Shown: positions 8,283 to 16,713, counted from the stretch's first letter. The stretch: DNA of 36,004 bases from Lachnospiraceae bacterium (GCA_004556655.1 SFGF01000035.1:1-36004); one strand, 5' to 3'. The notes: a model not told the origin generated them from the letters alone. Made by a program: numbers and translations.

Positions 8283-9374
8283 TTACCTCGCCCATATCTG
8301 TTTCTCCGTTTCCACAACTCTGTTTTCCCGAATTGACTGATCCATCATAAGATACAGGTATGTATCCTGCAATGCCTCCTCCAGAGGATATACTTCCTCC
8401 CCGGTCTCCAGATAATGTTTCATTCCTTCCAGAATTCCTGCCATGGCGATCTCATCATCATTTAAGCGGATATCCTGGCCTATATATGGGCTTTTGTATA
8501 TATATTTTCCATTCAGACTCAGTCCTCTGAGGCCATATCCTTCCAGATTGGAATACTGTCCCAGATCATCTCTAACAATAGTTCCCTGCACAGGGAGTCC
8601 GTCATCTCCCATCCATACCACCTGATGATCAACAACTTCCCCTTGATTTCCCCGGACACGGATATGACGGGTTCGGAAATAATTAAAATACTGTTCTCCT
8701 GAAAAATCAAAGAACCCCACTTTTCCATTATCAAAGGCAAAATCTACTCTTTTCTGCCTATCAGTAATGATCGTTTCTTTGTCCGGGTGGAGACCCTCTC
8801 TTCCGCAATGATAATGAACAGGGAAATCATATGTTCTTCCCAAAATTCTGCAATTTTCAAAGCCAACTCCCAGATATTTACGCATAATACTGATTCCATG
8901 ATAATCATGGATCATAGATATATCCATATGGCTGATTTCTCCCAGCCGTTTTTCTTGAATCAGACGAATAACAGCATTATGATACGGCTGCAAAAAATAC
9001 TGCTCTGCTACCTGGATCTTACCGTTATATTTTTGTTTCAGCAGATAGCATTTTTTCAATTCTTCAATTCCATCTCCCGGAGGTGTTTCACAGAGAACAG
9101 GAATCTGCTTTTTCAATACTTCTTCCAGATAATAAAGCACATATTGCCGTGGTACAAGAATCATGATAAAATCATACTGTTTTTCTAAAAAATCACCCAT
9201 ATTCCGATAAATCTTTCCGGGAAATTCCTTTTCTAACATTTGCGCACTTTTTTCTGTATGAGCAAAAATTCCCGCAACTTCCATTCTTTCCTGCAATTCC
9301 CGGATTACTCTCATATATCCATGAGCCCGCCATCCGTACCCTATAAAACCGATTCTCGTTTTCCTCAAACCCAT
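8283..9374 (-). CDS. Gfo/Idh/MocA family oxidoreductase
   Basis: 363 residues. The N-terminal Rossmann motif GFIGYGWRA is at 9-17, and the motif that is EKP in most family members reads CETPPG at 95-100, so the usual lysine is replaced. Family members are NAD(P)-dependent dehydrogenases of sugars, inositols or related compounds. The C-terminal half follows the family's substrate-binding alpha/beta fold. The ATG lies within the end of the mcrC-like gene (10-base overlap) and GGAGG is only one base before it, so initiation probably relies on coupling. Loss of the EKP lysine raises doubt about normal dehydrogenase activity. Confidence 0.8.
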   Translation of the reverse strand: MGLRKTRIGFIGYGWRAHGYMRVIRELQERMEVAGIFAHTEKSAQMLEKEFPGKIYRNMGDFLEKQYDFIMILVPRQYVLYYLEEVLKKQIPVLCETPPGDGIEELKKCYLLKQKYNGKIQVAEQYFLQPYHNAVIRLIQEKRLGEISHMDISMIHDYHGISIMRKYLGVGFENCRILGRTYDFPVHYHCGREGLHPDKETIITDRQKRVDFAFDNGKVGFFDFSGEQYFNYFRTRHIRVRGNQGEVVDHQVVWMGDDGLPVQGTIVRDDLGQYSNLEGYGLRGLSLNGKYIYKSPYIGQDIRLNDDEIAMAGILEGMKHYLETGEEVYPLEEALQDTYLYLMMDQSIRENRVVETEKQIWAR

Positions 9375-10393
9375 TCCTCCACAATACCATTCAGTTGTCT
9401 TTCTATAACAGAAAAATCCTGATTCAAATCCAACGTCTTTACACTTATTCTATTTCCACTCATATGATACTCCTGATCCGGTACGATCTCTTCCTCTGTT
9501 TTTGCATAAAGAAGCATTCCGGAAACTTCATGAGGTTTTCCCTTAAGTTCCGCTTCTTTATTTTTCACATAGGTAAAGATCTGATACAGATTGCCGGAGT
9601 GCAGCGTCCGTTTATCAAATCTGCGCTGTGTCATATGCTCATAATACTTCGCATCTATGATCAACGTCTTGTCCCGGCAGGTAAGCATAATATCCGTCTG
9701 CATCACCGGCAGCAGATCATCCTTACCGTCATCCAGCTGCCATGGGATCCGGGATGCATTGGCGGAAAGTTCCGGAAAATGCTTTCGGTAATATTCCAGA
9801 ATAAACTTTTCATACAGGCGGCACATCCGCTGTTCGTCCAGAAAATCCATAAGCTTCGTTGTTCCGTCCGAATTGGTCTGCAAAAGCCCCTTTACTATCA
9901 GATAGCAGACCGAGATCAACATACGATACGTTTGATTCTGTCGGTCATATCTGATATTCCAATTAACAGTATGCAAATTCAGAGTATCCACATCTGCAAA
10001 ATATACCATCAGTCTGCGCAGTTCTTTCTTTCTGCTCCTGGATATATCGGAATGCAGCAAAAGCAGGACCGTCGATTTTATAATTCTGTTCATATAAGAA
10101 TTCACTGAGAACTCATCATACGTGCAGATCATTTGCTTCTTCATCATTGTACCGTTTCTGACAGAATCTGCAAATTCCACCTTTCCCCGTAAAATGGAGC
10201 AACCTTCGTTCCTCAAAAGATACTCTCTTCCAAGTCCTCTCTTTATCTGTATGGAAATTCCCCGTGACAATATGGCGGCACAAAGCTCTGCTGTATTGTC
10301 AAATTCCTCCGTCGCTATACTTTTATACCCCTGCTCGCGCAGCACCTGAAAAGCATAGGATAGCATGTAATAAATATTTTTTATCGCTATCAC
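9365..10393 (-). CDS. McrC-like 5-methylcytosine restriction nuclease subunit
   Basis: 342 residues. McrC proteins are the nuclease partner of the GTP-driven McrB translocase and cut DNA containing modified cytosine. The C-terminal half shows the PD-(D/E)xK site: D234 in MQTDIMLTC, then D247 and K249 in IIDAKYY, so the nuclease site appears intact. The family helix LYEKFILEYY is at about 193-202. The start is GTG and overlaps a preceding stop as GTGA, a coupling arrangement common between mcrB and mcrC. No McrB GTPase is encoded in this window; the upstream gene is DUF2284. It is therefore either an orphan, or it depends on a partner elsewhere. Confidence 0.8.
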   Translation of the reverse strand: MIAIKNIYYMLSYAFQVLREQGYKSIATEEFDNTAELCAAILSRGISIQIKRGLGREYLLRNEGCSILRGKVEFADSVRNGTMMKKQMICTYDEFSVNSYMNRIIKSTVLLLLHSDISRSRKKELRRLMVYFADVDTLNLHTVNWNIRYDRQNQTYRMLISVCYLIVKGLLQTNSDGTTKLMDFLDEQRMCRLYEKFILEYYRKHFPELSANASRIPWQLDDGKDDLLPVMQTDIMLTCRDKTLIIDAKYYEHMTQRRFDKRTLHSGNLYQIFTYVKNKEAELKGKPHEVSGMLLYAKTEEEIVPDQEYHMSGNRISVKTLDLNQDFSVIERQLNGIVEEWV

Positions 10394-10491
10394 CGAATCG
10401 CACCTCTCAGATTTTCAGTCCAATCTTTCACCTTTGTCGGTTCATCAAACCAATACTCCTTCAGAAGTGGACACAACTCATACTCACTCAT
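10390..10491 (-). pseudogene. 33-codon ORF, possible C-terminal remnant of mcrB
   Basis: A short open frame starts with an ATG inside the end of the DUF2284 gene (ATGAGTGA overlap) and ends in the GTGA overlap with mcrC. Its product carries LLKEYWFDEP and KVKDW, a pattern that resembles the acidic, aromatic tail I would expect at the end of a McrB-type subunit. It has no strong ribosome site of its own. I read it as a leftover of mcrB after an internal deletion, or as a small bridge ORF that couples mcrC translation. The assignment rests on position and composition only. Confidence 0.35.
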
Positions 10492-11026
10492 CAAACACAT
10501 ACATTCCAAAAAATGCCAGCAGTCCATCCCCACAATTGTATTCCATTCCGCATTTATCCGTCAGCTTCCGCACAAAGATGCAGTAGGCTGACATACAGGA
10601 ATACATCTGATCCGGAAAACGGCAGGGCTCATCTTTTGTCATCGCACAGGGGGAACAAAGTGCACAGCCGCTGGCTCCTATTAAAAATCCATTACAACAT
10701 TCCGCGCGAAGACGTTTTGCCAGCCTGAGTGCTGCGGCATTATGTGCCGACTTTGCTTTCTTGATCGCAGCTTTATCTGTATAGTCCGGTATTTCCCAGA
10801 TTGTTTCCAGTACCAGTGCTTGTTTATATGCCAGAACTTTATTTTTCATTTCTTCCGGTGAACCGCAAACTGTAGGGCACGAATAATTTGCATTATACTG
10901 TCCACACAAATTTTCTTCACAATATGGTCGAAATGATGGATCAAATGTAATCTCTTTTGTGTCTATGATTGCCGCATCTGCGAATTTTTCTTCCAGTGCA
11001 TATTGTATCATCTGTTCCTTCTTCAT
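10484..11026 (-). CDS. DUF2284 predicted metal-binding protein
   Basis: 180 residues, with 14 cysteines. The first group is C36, C41, C50 and C54 (CGQYNANYSCPTVCG). The second is C110, C111, C121, C124, C127, C135, C144, C149, C159 and C165, including CALCSPC. This is the pattern of the DUF2284 family, thought to bind metal or an iron-sulfur cluster; no reaction is known. AGGAGG lies 6 bases before the ATG at 11026, so I reject the longer start at 11053. It follows the Spx-like gene by 45 bases and is probably co-transcribed with it. A redox-linked role would fit both genes. Confidence 0.8.
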   Translation of the reverse strand: MKKEQMIQYALEEKFADAAIIDTKEITFDPSFRPYCEENLCGQYNANYSCPTVCGSPEEMKNKVLAYKQALVLETIWEIPDYTDKAAIKKAKSAHNAAALRLAKRLRAECCNGFLIGASGCALCSPCAMTKDEPCRFPDQMYSCMSAYCIFVRKLTDKCGMEYNCGDGLLAFFGMYVFDE

Positions 11027-11071
11027 CTGATTCCTCCTGAATAATTGCCGCATTACATACCTTTTTCTTCT

Positions 11072-11425
11072 TTAATCTCCCAGCTTTTCCATCCATTCTG
11101 CCTCTTTAAATCCCGGAAGAACAAAATCCTCCCCGATAAGCAGCGGACGTTTTACAAGCATTCCGTCCGAAGCTAAAAGCTGAATCTGCTCTTCCTCTGT
11201 CATAGAAGGAAGCCTGTCTTTTAGTTTTAATTCTTTGTATTTCATACCACTGGTATTAAAAAAACGCTTCATCGGAAGACCACTTCTGCCAATCCATTCT
11301 TTCAACTCTTCTTCTGTTGGATTCTCATTGACAATATGTCGTTCTGTAAAAGTAATTCCTTTTGCTTTCAACCATGCTTTTGCTTTCTTACATGTACTGC
11401 ATGGAGGATATTCGATAAATAACAT
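11072..11425 (-). CDS. Spx/MgsR/ArsC-family protein
   Basis: 117 residues with a thioredoxin-like fold. The CxxC motif is at C9-C12 (PPCSTC) and the KRPLL segment near residue 92 is conserved in the ArsC/Spx family. Spx proteins bind the RNA polymerase alpha subunit under thiol stress, while ArsC proteins reduce arsenate. The CxxC start and small size fit the Spx/MgsR (YffB-like) side, but the two cannot be separated here. It is the first gene after a strong promoter at 11475-11503. Confidence 0.8.
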   Translation of the reverse strand: MLFIEYPPCSTCKKAKAWLKAKGITFTERHIVNENPTEEELKEWIGRSGLPMKRFFNTSGMKYKELKLKDRLPSMTEEEQIQLLASDGMLVKRPLLIGEDFVLPGFKEAEWMEKLGD

Positions 11426-11474
11426 ACTTTTCTCGTTCCTTTCTTAAAAAGTTCTGTGAAATCATTCTGATGCA

Positions 11475-11503
11475 ATTATACTCTATCCCAAAAACGGATA
11501 CAA
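11475..11503 (-). promoter_or_regulatory. Sigma-A type promoter of the spx-like operon
   Basis: On the minus strand TTGTAT (11498-11503) is followed after 17 bases by a perfect TATAAT (11475-11480). It lies about 50 bases before the Spx-like start and probably drives all genes down to the phosphoesterase, whose spacings are short or overlapping. Confidence 0.7.
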
Positions 11504-11521
11504 CTATTTTAGTTCATACAA

Positions 11522-11548
11522 AAGGAATCCTGCAAAGCAGGATTCCTT
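11522..11548 (-). terminator. Intrinsic terminator of the ABC exporter operon
   Basis: Perfect 12-base stem AAGGAATCCTGC / GCAGGATTCCTT with a 3-base loop, followed on the minus strand by TTGT. It lies 28 bases after the stop of the second ABC gene. Confidence 0.8.
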
Positions 11549-11576
11549 GTCTGTACGGATTCTGAATATATAATTC

Positions 11577-13481
11577 TCAGGCCAGTGCCCCACTGCTTCC
11601 TGTATAAAGCTGATAATACTTACCCTTTTCTTCAATCAGCTGATCATGTGTTCCTCGCTCTATAATACGGCCATTTTCCAGTACCATGATACAGTCACTG
11701 TTTCTGACAGTAGAAAGTCGGTGGGCAATCACGAATGTAGTTCGTCCTTTCATCAAACTATCCATACCATCCTGCACCAGCTTCTCTGTTCTGGTATCGA
11801 TGGAAGAAGTAGCTTCATCCAGGATCAATACTGGTGGATCTGCCACAGCCGCCCGGGCAATCGCTAGAAGCTGTCTCTGTCCCTGACTGAGGTTTGCACC
11901 GTTATTGGTCAGCATAGTATTGTATCCATCCGGAAGTCGGCGGATAAATCCATCTGCATTGGCAAGCTTTGCAGCTGCGATAACTTCCTCATCTGTGGCA
12001 TCCAGCTTCCCATAGCGGATGTTATCCATAACAGTAGCTGTAAACAGCTGTGTATCCTGAAGAACAATGCCCAGCGATCGTCTCAGATCCGCTTTTTTAA
12101 TTTTGTTGATATTGATTCCATCATAACGGATTTTACCATCCTGAATATCATAAAAACGGTTGATCAAATTGGTGATGGTGGTCTTACCTGCACCGGTAGA
12201 ACCTACAAATGCTATCTTCTGTCCCGGCTCGGCATACAGTTTGATATCATGAAGAACCATTTTATTTTCATTATATCCAAAGTCTACACCGTTGAATACC
12301 ACATCTCCCTGAAGTTCCCGGTAAGTCGTAGTGTTGTCTGCTTTGTGATAATGTTTCCATGCCCAATATCCCGTATGTTCAGAAGTTTCCTGAATCTCAC
12401 CGTTTACTTTTCTGGCATTTACAAGCATAACATATCCTTCATCTGTCTCCGGCTTCTCATCAAGCAGCTTGAAGACACGCTCTGCTCCAGCCATAGCCAT
12501 AACAATACTGTTGAGCTGCTGACTCACCTGATTAATCGGCATATTGATACTTTTATTAAAAGTCAGGAAACTTGCAAGACCACCCAACGTAAGCCCTGCC
12601 ACATGGTAAATAGCAAAAATTCCTCCCACGATTGCGCAGATTACATAGCTTACATTACCAAGCTGCGCGTTGATCGGTCCAAGGATATTTCCATAACGGT
12701 TCGCATAATTGGAACTTTCATACAGCTTCTGATTCAGTTCATGGAACTTATCGATACTCTCTTCTTCATGGCAGAAAACTTTTACCACTTTCTGACCTTC
12801 CATCATTTCTTCTATATAACCGTTTACTTTACCAAGTTCCCGCTGTTGCGAAAGGAAATATCTTCCACTCAGTCCGGCTACCTTTTTTGTAACAAAAAGC
12901 ATGATTCCAATCATAATCAATGTAACAATCGTAAGTGGAATACTCAGAATAATCATACTGATAAACACACTCACAATCGTTATTGCACTTGAAAGAAGCT
13001 GTGGCATACTCTGGCTGATCATCTGACGCAGGGTGTCAATATCATTTGTATAAACCGACATAATATCACCATGCGCATGGGTATCGAAATACTTGATTGG
13101 CAGGCTTTCCATATGTGTAAACAGATCCACTCTGAGATTTTTCAGTGTGCCCTGTGTCACATAAACCATCACACGATTATATATAAATGTACAGATTACA
13201 CCCAAAAGATAAAATCCCGCCACTCTCACAATCGCCTGCATAAGAGGTCCAAAATCAGGATCTGCTTTTCCCAGCAGCGGTGTGATATAATCATCGATCA
13301 AACTCTTCATAAACATGGTTCCCTGAACATTGGCAAGAACGCTGGCAAAAATACAGATTACAACCACAATCAAATGAATCGTGTATGTTTTGCCAATATA
13401 TTTCATAAGACGCGCCAGCAGTTTCCCGGGGTTTTCCACTTTCTGAACAGGTCCCCTCGGTCTTTTCCCCATACCTGCCAT
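11577..13481 (-). CDS. Heterodimeric ABC exporter, catalytic subunit
   Basis: 634 residues: six membrane helices (about 30-330) followed by a nucleotide-binding domain. The domain has Walker A GSTGAGKTT (427-435), signature LSQGQ (531-535), Walker B with catalytic glutamate LDEATSS (E556) and H-loop H587, so this is the hydrolysing half. About 45 extra residues (347-392) lie between the membrane and ATPase domains. Heterodimeric exporters such as TM287/288 and BmrCD combine one canonical and one degenerate site, as here. The start is coupled to the upstream gene (TAATG) with GGAGGTGAG before it. A drug or lipid substrate is likely in view of the MarR gene. Confidence 0.9.
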   Translation of the reverse strand: MAGMGKRPRGPVQKVENPGKLLARLMKYIGKTYTIHLIVVVICIFASVLANVQGTMFMKSLIDDYITPLLGKADPDFGPLMQAIVRVAGFYLLGVICTFIYNRVMVYVTQGTLKNLRVDLFTHMESLPIKYFDTHAHGDIMSVYTNDIDTLRQMISQSMPQLLSSAITIVSVFISMIILSIPLTIVTLIMIGIMLFVTKKVAGLSGRYFLSQQRELGKVNGYIEEMMEGQKVVKVFCHEEESIDKFHELNQKLYESSNYANRYGNILGPINAQLGNVSYVICAIVGGIFAIYHVAGLTLGGLASFLTFNKSINMPINQVSQQLNSIVMAMAGAERVFKLLDEKPETDEGYVMLVNARKVNGEIQETSEHTGYWAWKHYHKADNTTTYRELQGDVVFNGVDFGYNENKMVLHDIKLYAEPGQKIAFVGSTGAGKTTITNLINRFYDIQDGKIRYDGININKIKKADLRRSLGIVLQDTQLFTATVMDNIRYGKLDATDEEVIAAAKLANADGFIRRLPDGYNTMLTNNGANLSQGQRQLLAIARAAVADPPVLILDEATSSIDTRTEKLVQDGMDSLMKGRTTFVIAHRLSTVRNSDCIMVLENGRIIERGTHDQLIEEKGKYYQLYTGSSGALA

Positions 13482-15232
13482 TATTTCTCACCTCCATTTT
13501 CATCAAAGTCTCCGCTTCCCTGTGTCTGAGACTCATAAACTTCCTGATATATTTTATTAGTTGCAAGAAGTTCTTCATGAGTTCCAAATCCATTTACTTT
13601 ACCGTCATCCATAACAATAATCCGGTCTGCGTCCTGTACACTGGAGATACGTTGGGCAATGATCAGTTTTGTTGTATTTGGTATTTCTTCCCGGAAAGCG
13701 CGGCGAATTTTGGCATCTGTAGCTGTATCTACTGCACTGGTAGAATCATCCAGAATCAGAATCTTCGGCTTTTTCAAAAGAGCACGGGCTATGCACAAAC
13801 GCTGCTTCTGACCGCCGGATACATTGGTACCGCCCTGCTCAATATAAGTATCATATCCATCCGGCATTTTTTCAATAAATTCGTCGGCACATGCAAGTCG
13901 GCACGCATGCATACACTCTTCTTTTGTGGCATTTTTATCTCCCCAACGAAGGTTTTCCAGAATCGTACCGGAAAACAGTACATTTTTCTGAAGTACTACA
14001 GATACCTGATTTCTCAATTCTTCCATATCATACTCTCTGACATCCCGTCCGCCTACTCTGACACTTCCACCTGTCACATCGTACAGACGACTGATCAGAT
14101 TTACCAGACTAGACTTGGCGCTTCCGGTTCCTCCGATGATTCCTACCGTCTCACCCGGATGGATTTCAAGACAGATATCTTTCAGTACCTGTTCTTTGCT
14201 TCCTTTTTTATAACTAAAATTTACATGATCAAATACGATTCCACCGTCTTTTACTTCTTTCATCGGCTGTTCTGGGTTTGCCAGATCCGGTTCCTCATTC
14301 AACACTTCTGAAATTCTTTCTGCACTTGCCATACTCATGGATACCATAACAAAAATCATAGATACCATCATAAGACTCATCAGAATATTCATACAATACG
14401 TAAGAAGACTCATCAGTTCACCTGTTGTCAGACTGTCCACCACAATCATCTTTGCACCCAGCCAGCTGATTCCCAAAATACAGGAATATACGGTAAACTG
14501 CATCAACGGTGCATTCAGTGAAATAATACTTTCTGCCTTTACAAACATTTTATATACATTTTCACTGGCTTTTGAAAACTTATTGTTTTCATAATCTTCC
14601 CGCACATATGCCTTTACTACACGAATACCTGCAATATTCTCCTGCACACTCGCATTCAGGTCATCATACCTGCGGAAAACCTGTTTAAAATATTTATTTA
14701 CTCTGGTCAGCAAAAGCGCAAGACAGACTCCCAGTATGATAACTGCCACAAGATAGATAGAAGACAATCTGGCATTGATACTGAATGCCATCACCATGGC
14801 ACAGATCAAACTTGCAGGTGCCCGGGTAAACATACGCAGAATCATCTGATATGCATTCTGCAGATTGGACACATCGGTAGTCAATCTTGTGATCAAGCCT
14901 GCGGTACTGAATTTATCAATATTTGCAAATGAATATGTCTGTATTTTCTCATACATGGAACTTCTCAGATTTCTGGCAAAACCTGCAGAAGCATTGGCTC
15001 CGCATTTTCCTCCCATAATACCGGCAAACAAACCTGCCAGTGCTGCAACCACCATAGCTGCTCCGACTACGCAGATATGACGGATATCCCCTTTTTCTAC
15101 ACCATCATCAATGATGGATGCCATCAAAAGTGGAATGATCATCTCCATAATAACCTCAAAAATCATGAAAATCGGGGTCAGAATGGAATCTTTTTTGAAT
15201 TCTTTTACCTGTGCTCCCAAAGTTTTCAGCAT
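13481..15232 (-). CDS. Heterodimeric ABC exporter, degenerate-site subunit
   Basis: 583 residues: a six-helix membrane domain and an ATPase domain with Walker A GGTGSAKSS (367-375), signature VSGGQ (471-475), but Walker B LDDSTSA where the catalytic glutamate is D496, and an H-loop residue changed to glutamine (Q527 in IIAQRIS). These two changes match the non-hydrolysing subunit of TM287/288-type exporters. It is translated from an ATG with AGGAGGAG before it that overlaps the end of the marR gene by seven bases, and it couples to the next subunit gene. Confidence 0.9.
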   Translation of the reverse strand: MLKTLGAQVKEFKKDSILTPIFMIFEVIMEMIIPLLMASIIDDGVEKGDIRHICVVGAAMVVAALAGLFAGIMGGKCGANASAGFARNLRSSMYEKIQTYSFANIDKFSTAGLITRLTTDVSNLQNAYQMILRMFTRAPASLICAMVMAFSINARLSSIYLVAVIILGVCLALLLTRVNKYFKQVFRRYDDLNASVQENIAGIRVVKAYVREDYENNKFSKASENVYKMFVKAESIISLNAPLMQFTVYSCILGISWLGAKMIVVDSLTTGELMSLLTYCMNILMSLMMVSMIFVMVSMSMASAERISEVLNEEPDLANPEQPMKEVKDGGIVFDHVNFSYKKGSKEQVLKDICLEIHPGETVGIIGGTGSAKSSLVNLISRLYDVTGGSVRVGGRDVREYDMEELRNQVSVVLQKNVLFSGTILENLRWGDKNATKEECMHACRLACADEFIEKMPDGYDTYIEQGGTNVSGGQKQRLCIARALLKKPKILILDDSTSAVDTATDAKIRRAFREEIPNTTKLIIAQRISSVQDADRIIVMDDGKVNGFGTHEELLATNKIYQEVYESQTQGSGDFDENGGEK

Positions 15233-15699
15233 CGGTCTCTCCTCCTGTCTGTCTCGCAGTGATCCTGCTCCACATTTAATCTCATTTTTCGAATTACCCT
15301 AAAAAAAGTATCCATATCTTCCCGGGATATTCCCTCTCTCAGTTTTTCCTCCATCCAGTCAATATTGTGAATGATATTCTCCTGAAGCATAATCCCTTTT
15401 TCTGTCAGCGTCAGCCTTTTCAGCCGGGCATCACGGAGCAGGTTTTCCCTTCGGATATACCCCTTTTTTTCCATCAGCTGAAGAATCCCTGTCGCCGTTG
15501 AACGTGCAATGGAAAATTCAGCCTCAATATCTTTCTGAAATATCTCCTGATCTCTCTTTTTATAAAGGAATCCAATAATCCAGCTTTGCATCATCGTAAG
15601 GTCATCCGCACCAGTTTCTGCTCTGAATACTGCCATTCTGCTGTGGATCTCATTATCCAGCCGCTTCAGTTCCATACCTATATGTTCCTCAGGTTTCAC
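15226..15699 (-). CDS. MarR-family transcriptional regulator
   Basis: 157 residues with a winged helix-turn-helix at about residues 45-105 (FQKDIEAEFSIARSTATGIL, then the wing RDARLKRLTLTEKG). MarR proteins are dimers that repress nearby efflux genes and release DNA on binding small phenolic or drug-like ligands. The start is GTG at 15699, 6 bases after AGGAGG; the upstream TTG at 15720 is not needed. It is first in an operon with the two ABC exporter subunits, and its own promoter carries a 28-base palindrome, so it is very likely autoregulatory. Confidence 0.9.
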   Translation of the reverse strand: MKPEEHIGMELKRLDNEIHSRMAVFRAETGADDLTMMQSWIIGFLYKKRDQEIFQKDIEAEFSIARSTATGILQLMEKKGYIRRENLLRDARLKRLTLTEKGIMLQENIIHNIDWMEEKLREGISREDMDTFFRVIRKMRLNVEQDHCETDRRRDRC

Positions 15700-15723
15700 A
15701 GCGCACCTCCTGTTCTGCAATTA

Positions 15724-15751
15724 GTTCGTTACCGAATGTTCGGTACAGAAC
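15724..15751. promoter_or_regulatory. MarR operator palindrome
   Basis: TACCGAAtgTTCGGTA forms the centre and GTTC / GAAC lie two bases outside on each side, giving a symmetric 28-base element. It begins right after the -10 box of the marR promoter, around the expected transcription start, so a bound dimer would block RNA polymerase. Confidence 0.8.
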
Positions 15752-15752
15752 A

Positions 15753-15780
15753 ATTATAATACATACATTTTTGTTGTCAA
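15753..15780 (-). promoter_or_regulatory. Promoter of the marR-ABC operon
   Basis: Consensus TTGACA (15775-15780) and TATAAT (15753-15758) with a 16-base spacer, immediately upstream of the operator palindrome. Confidence 0.8.
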
Positions 15781-15789
15781 TAGAATATT

Positions 15790-15824
15790 AAAAAAAGACA
15801 GCCGTTTTTTATATGACTGTCTTT
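15790..15824 (-). terminator. Intrinsic terminator of the FNT channel gene
   Basis: Stem AAAGACAG / CTGTCTTT with a 15-base loop, continuing on the minus strand as a run of T residues. It lies about 20 bases after the channel gene stop. Confidence 0.75.
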
Positions 15825-15846
15825 CTCTTTTCCACGATATTCTGTT

Positions 15847-16617
15847 TTATTTTTCTTTAGAAATGATATGATAAGGAACTGCGACAAAAATTGCTCCGCC
15901 GATCACATTTCCTACAGTGGCCATCAAAATAGTATACAGATACTGTCCGATGGTAACTCCTCCGTTAACCACACCTACAAATACAATGCTCATATCTGCG
16001 ATACTGTGTTCAAATCCACAGATCATAAATACCAGGATACACCAGAACACCATGATCAGTTTTCCGGATTCTGATTTTAATTTGATGCTGCACCATACGG
16101 CAAGACACACCAGAATATTACACAGAACTGCACGGAAGAAGAAATCCATCGGTGCCAGGGAGGCTTTTCCTGATGCGATCTGGATAAAGTAATTCGCTAC
16201 CGCACCATCCGCTGCAGTCGGAACACCTGCAAGCTGGAAAGCAGCCACGCTGAGAAGAGAACCAATCAGATTACCAATCCAGCATACTACCCAAAGTTTC
16301 ACTGTGTCACCCCAGGAAACGGTTTTTCTCAGGGATGCAGCTGCCATTACAAAGTTATTACCTGTAAACAATTCAGCTCCTGCCATCACTACCAGACTCA
16401 GTGCTGCGGCAAATGCAAAAGCCTGCGCAAGTTTTGTAAAGGATGTTGCACCGCCTGCTGAAACAGCCTGTCCCAGAGTAAATGCGACAAAACTTCCGAA
16501 AGATATGAACATACCGGCAACCATGGACGATATGAAATATCCCAGCGGATTTTTCTTTAAAAAGTTACTTTTTGCTGCGCCTGCATTACATACTGCCTGA
16601 AACTCATCTTTGAACAT
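15847..16617 (-). CDS. focA: Formate/nitrite (FNT) family channel, probably formate
   Basis: 256 residues with six membrane helices. The family signature AGAELFTGNNF and the central-histidine motif GFEHSIADM are present, so the pore histidine that protonates the anion is conserved. FNT channels carry formate, nitrite or hydrosulfide. Sequence alone does not decide among these, but the gene sits behind what I identify as a ZTP riboswitch, which controls folate one-carbon and formate genes, so formate is the best choice. AAGGAGGAG precedes the ATG. It is transcribed alone and ends in its own terminator. Confidence 0.85.
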   Translation of the reverse strand: MFKDEFQAVCNAGAAKSNFLKKNPLGYFISSMVAGMFISFGSFVAFTLGQAVSAGGATSFTKLAQAFAFAAALSLVVMAGAELFTGNNFVMAAASLRKTVSWGDTVKLWVVCWIGNLIGSLLSVAAFQLAGVPTAADGAVANYFIQIASGKASLAPMDFFFRAVLCNILVCLAVWCSIKLKSESGKLIMVFWCILVFMICGFEHSIADMSIVFVGVVNGGVTIGQYLYTILMATVGNVIGGAIFVAVPYHIISKEK

Positions 16618-16676
16618 ACTTATCTCCTCCTTAGATAATAAATGTTTTTCGCCCTCTTTTCATCCGATGATAGATG

Positions 16677-16713
16677 AAAAAAGGGCAGCATTTGTATTCA
16701 CCAAATGCTGCCC
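16677..16713 (-). terminator. Riboswitch-controlled intrinsic terminator
   Basis: Perfect 12-base stem GGGCAGCATTTG / CAAATGCTGCCC with a 7-base loop, followed on the minus strand by six T residues. The 5' arm begins in the GGGC that ends the ZTP aptamer, so folding of the aptamer and of the terminator exclude each other. Confidence 0.85.

Noticed and set aside
8279..8317. Longer N-terminus of the first phosphoesterase
   Set aside because: It would overlap the upstream gene and precede the good ribosome site at 8278; the metal motif starts right after the shorter start.
12249..12992. 247-codon frame antisense to the ABC gene
   Set aside because: Mirror frame of a strongly supported coding sequence, without own ribosome site or motifs; the same holds for the long antisense frames at 13071-13529, 13577-14311 and 16823-17416.
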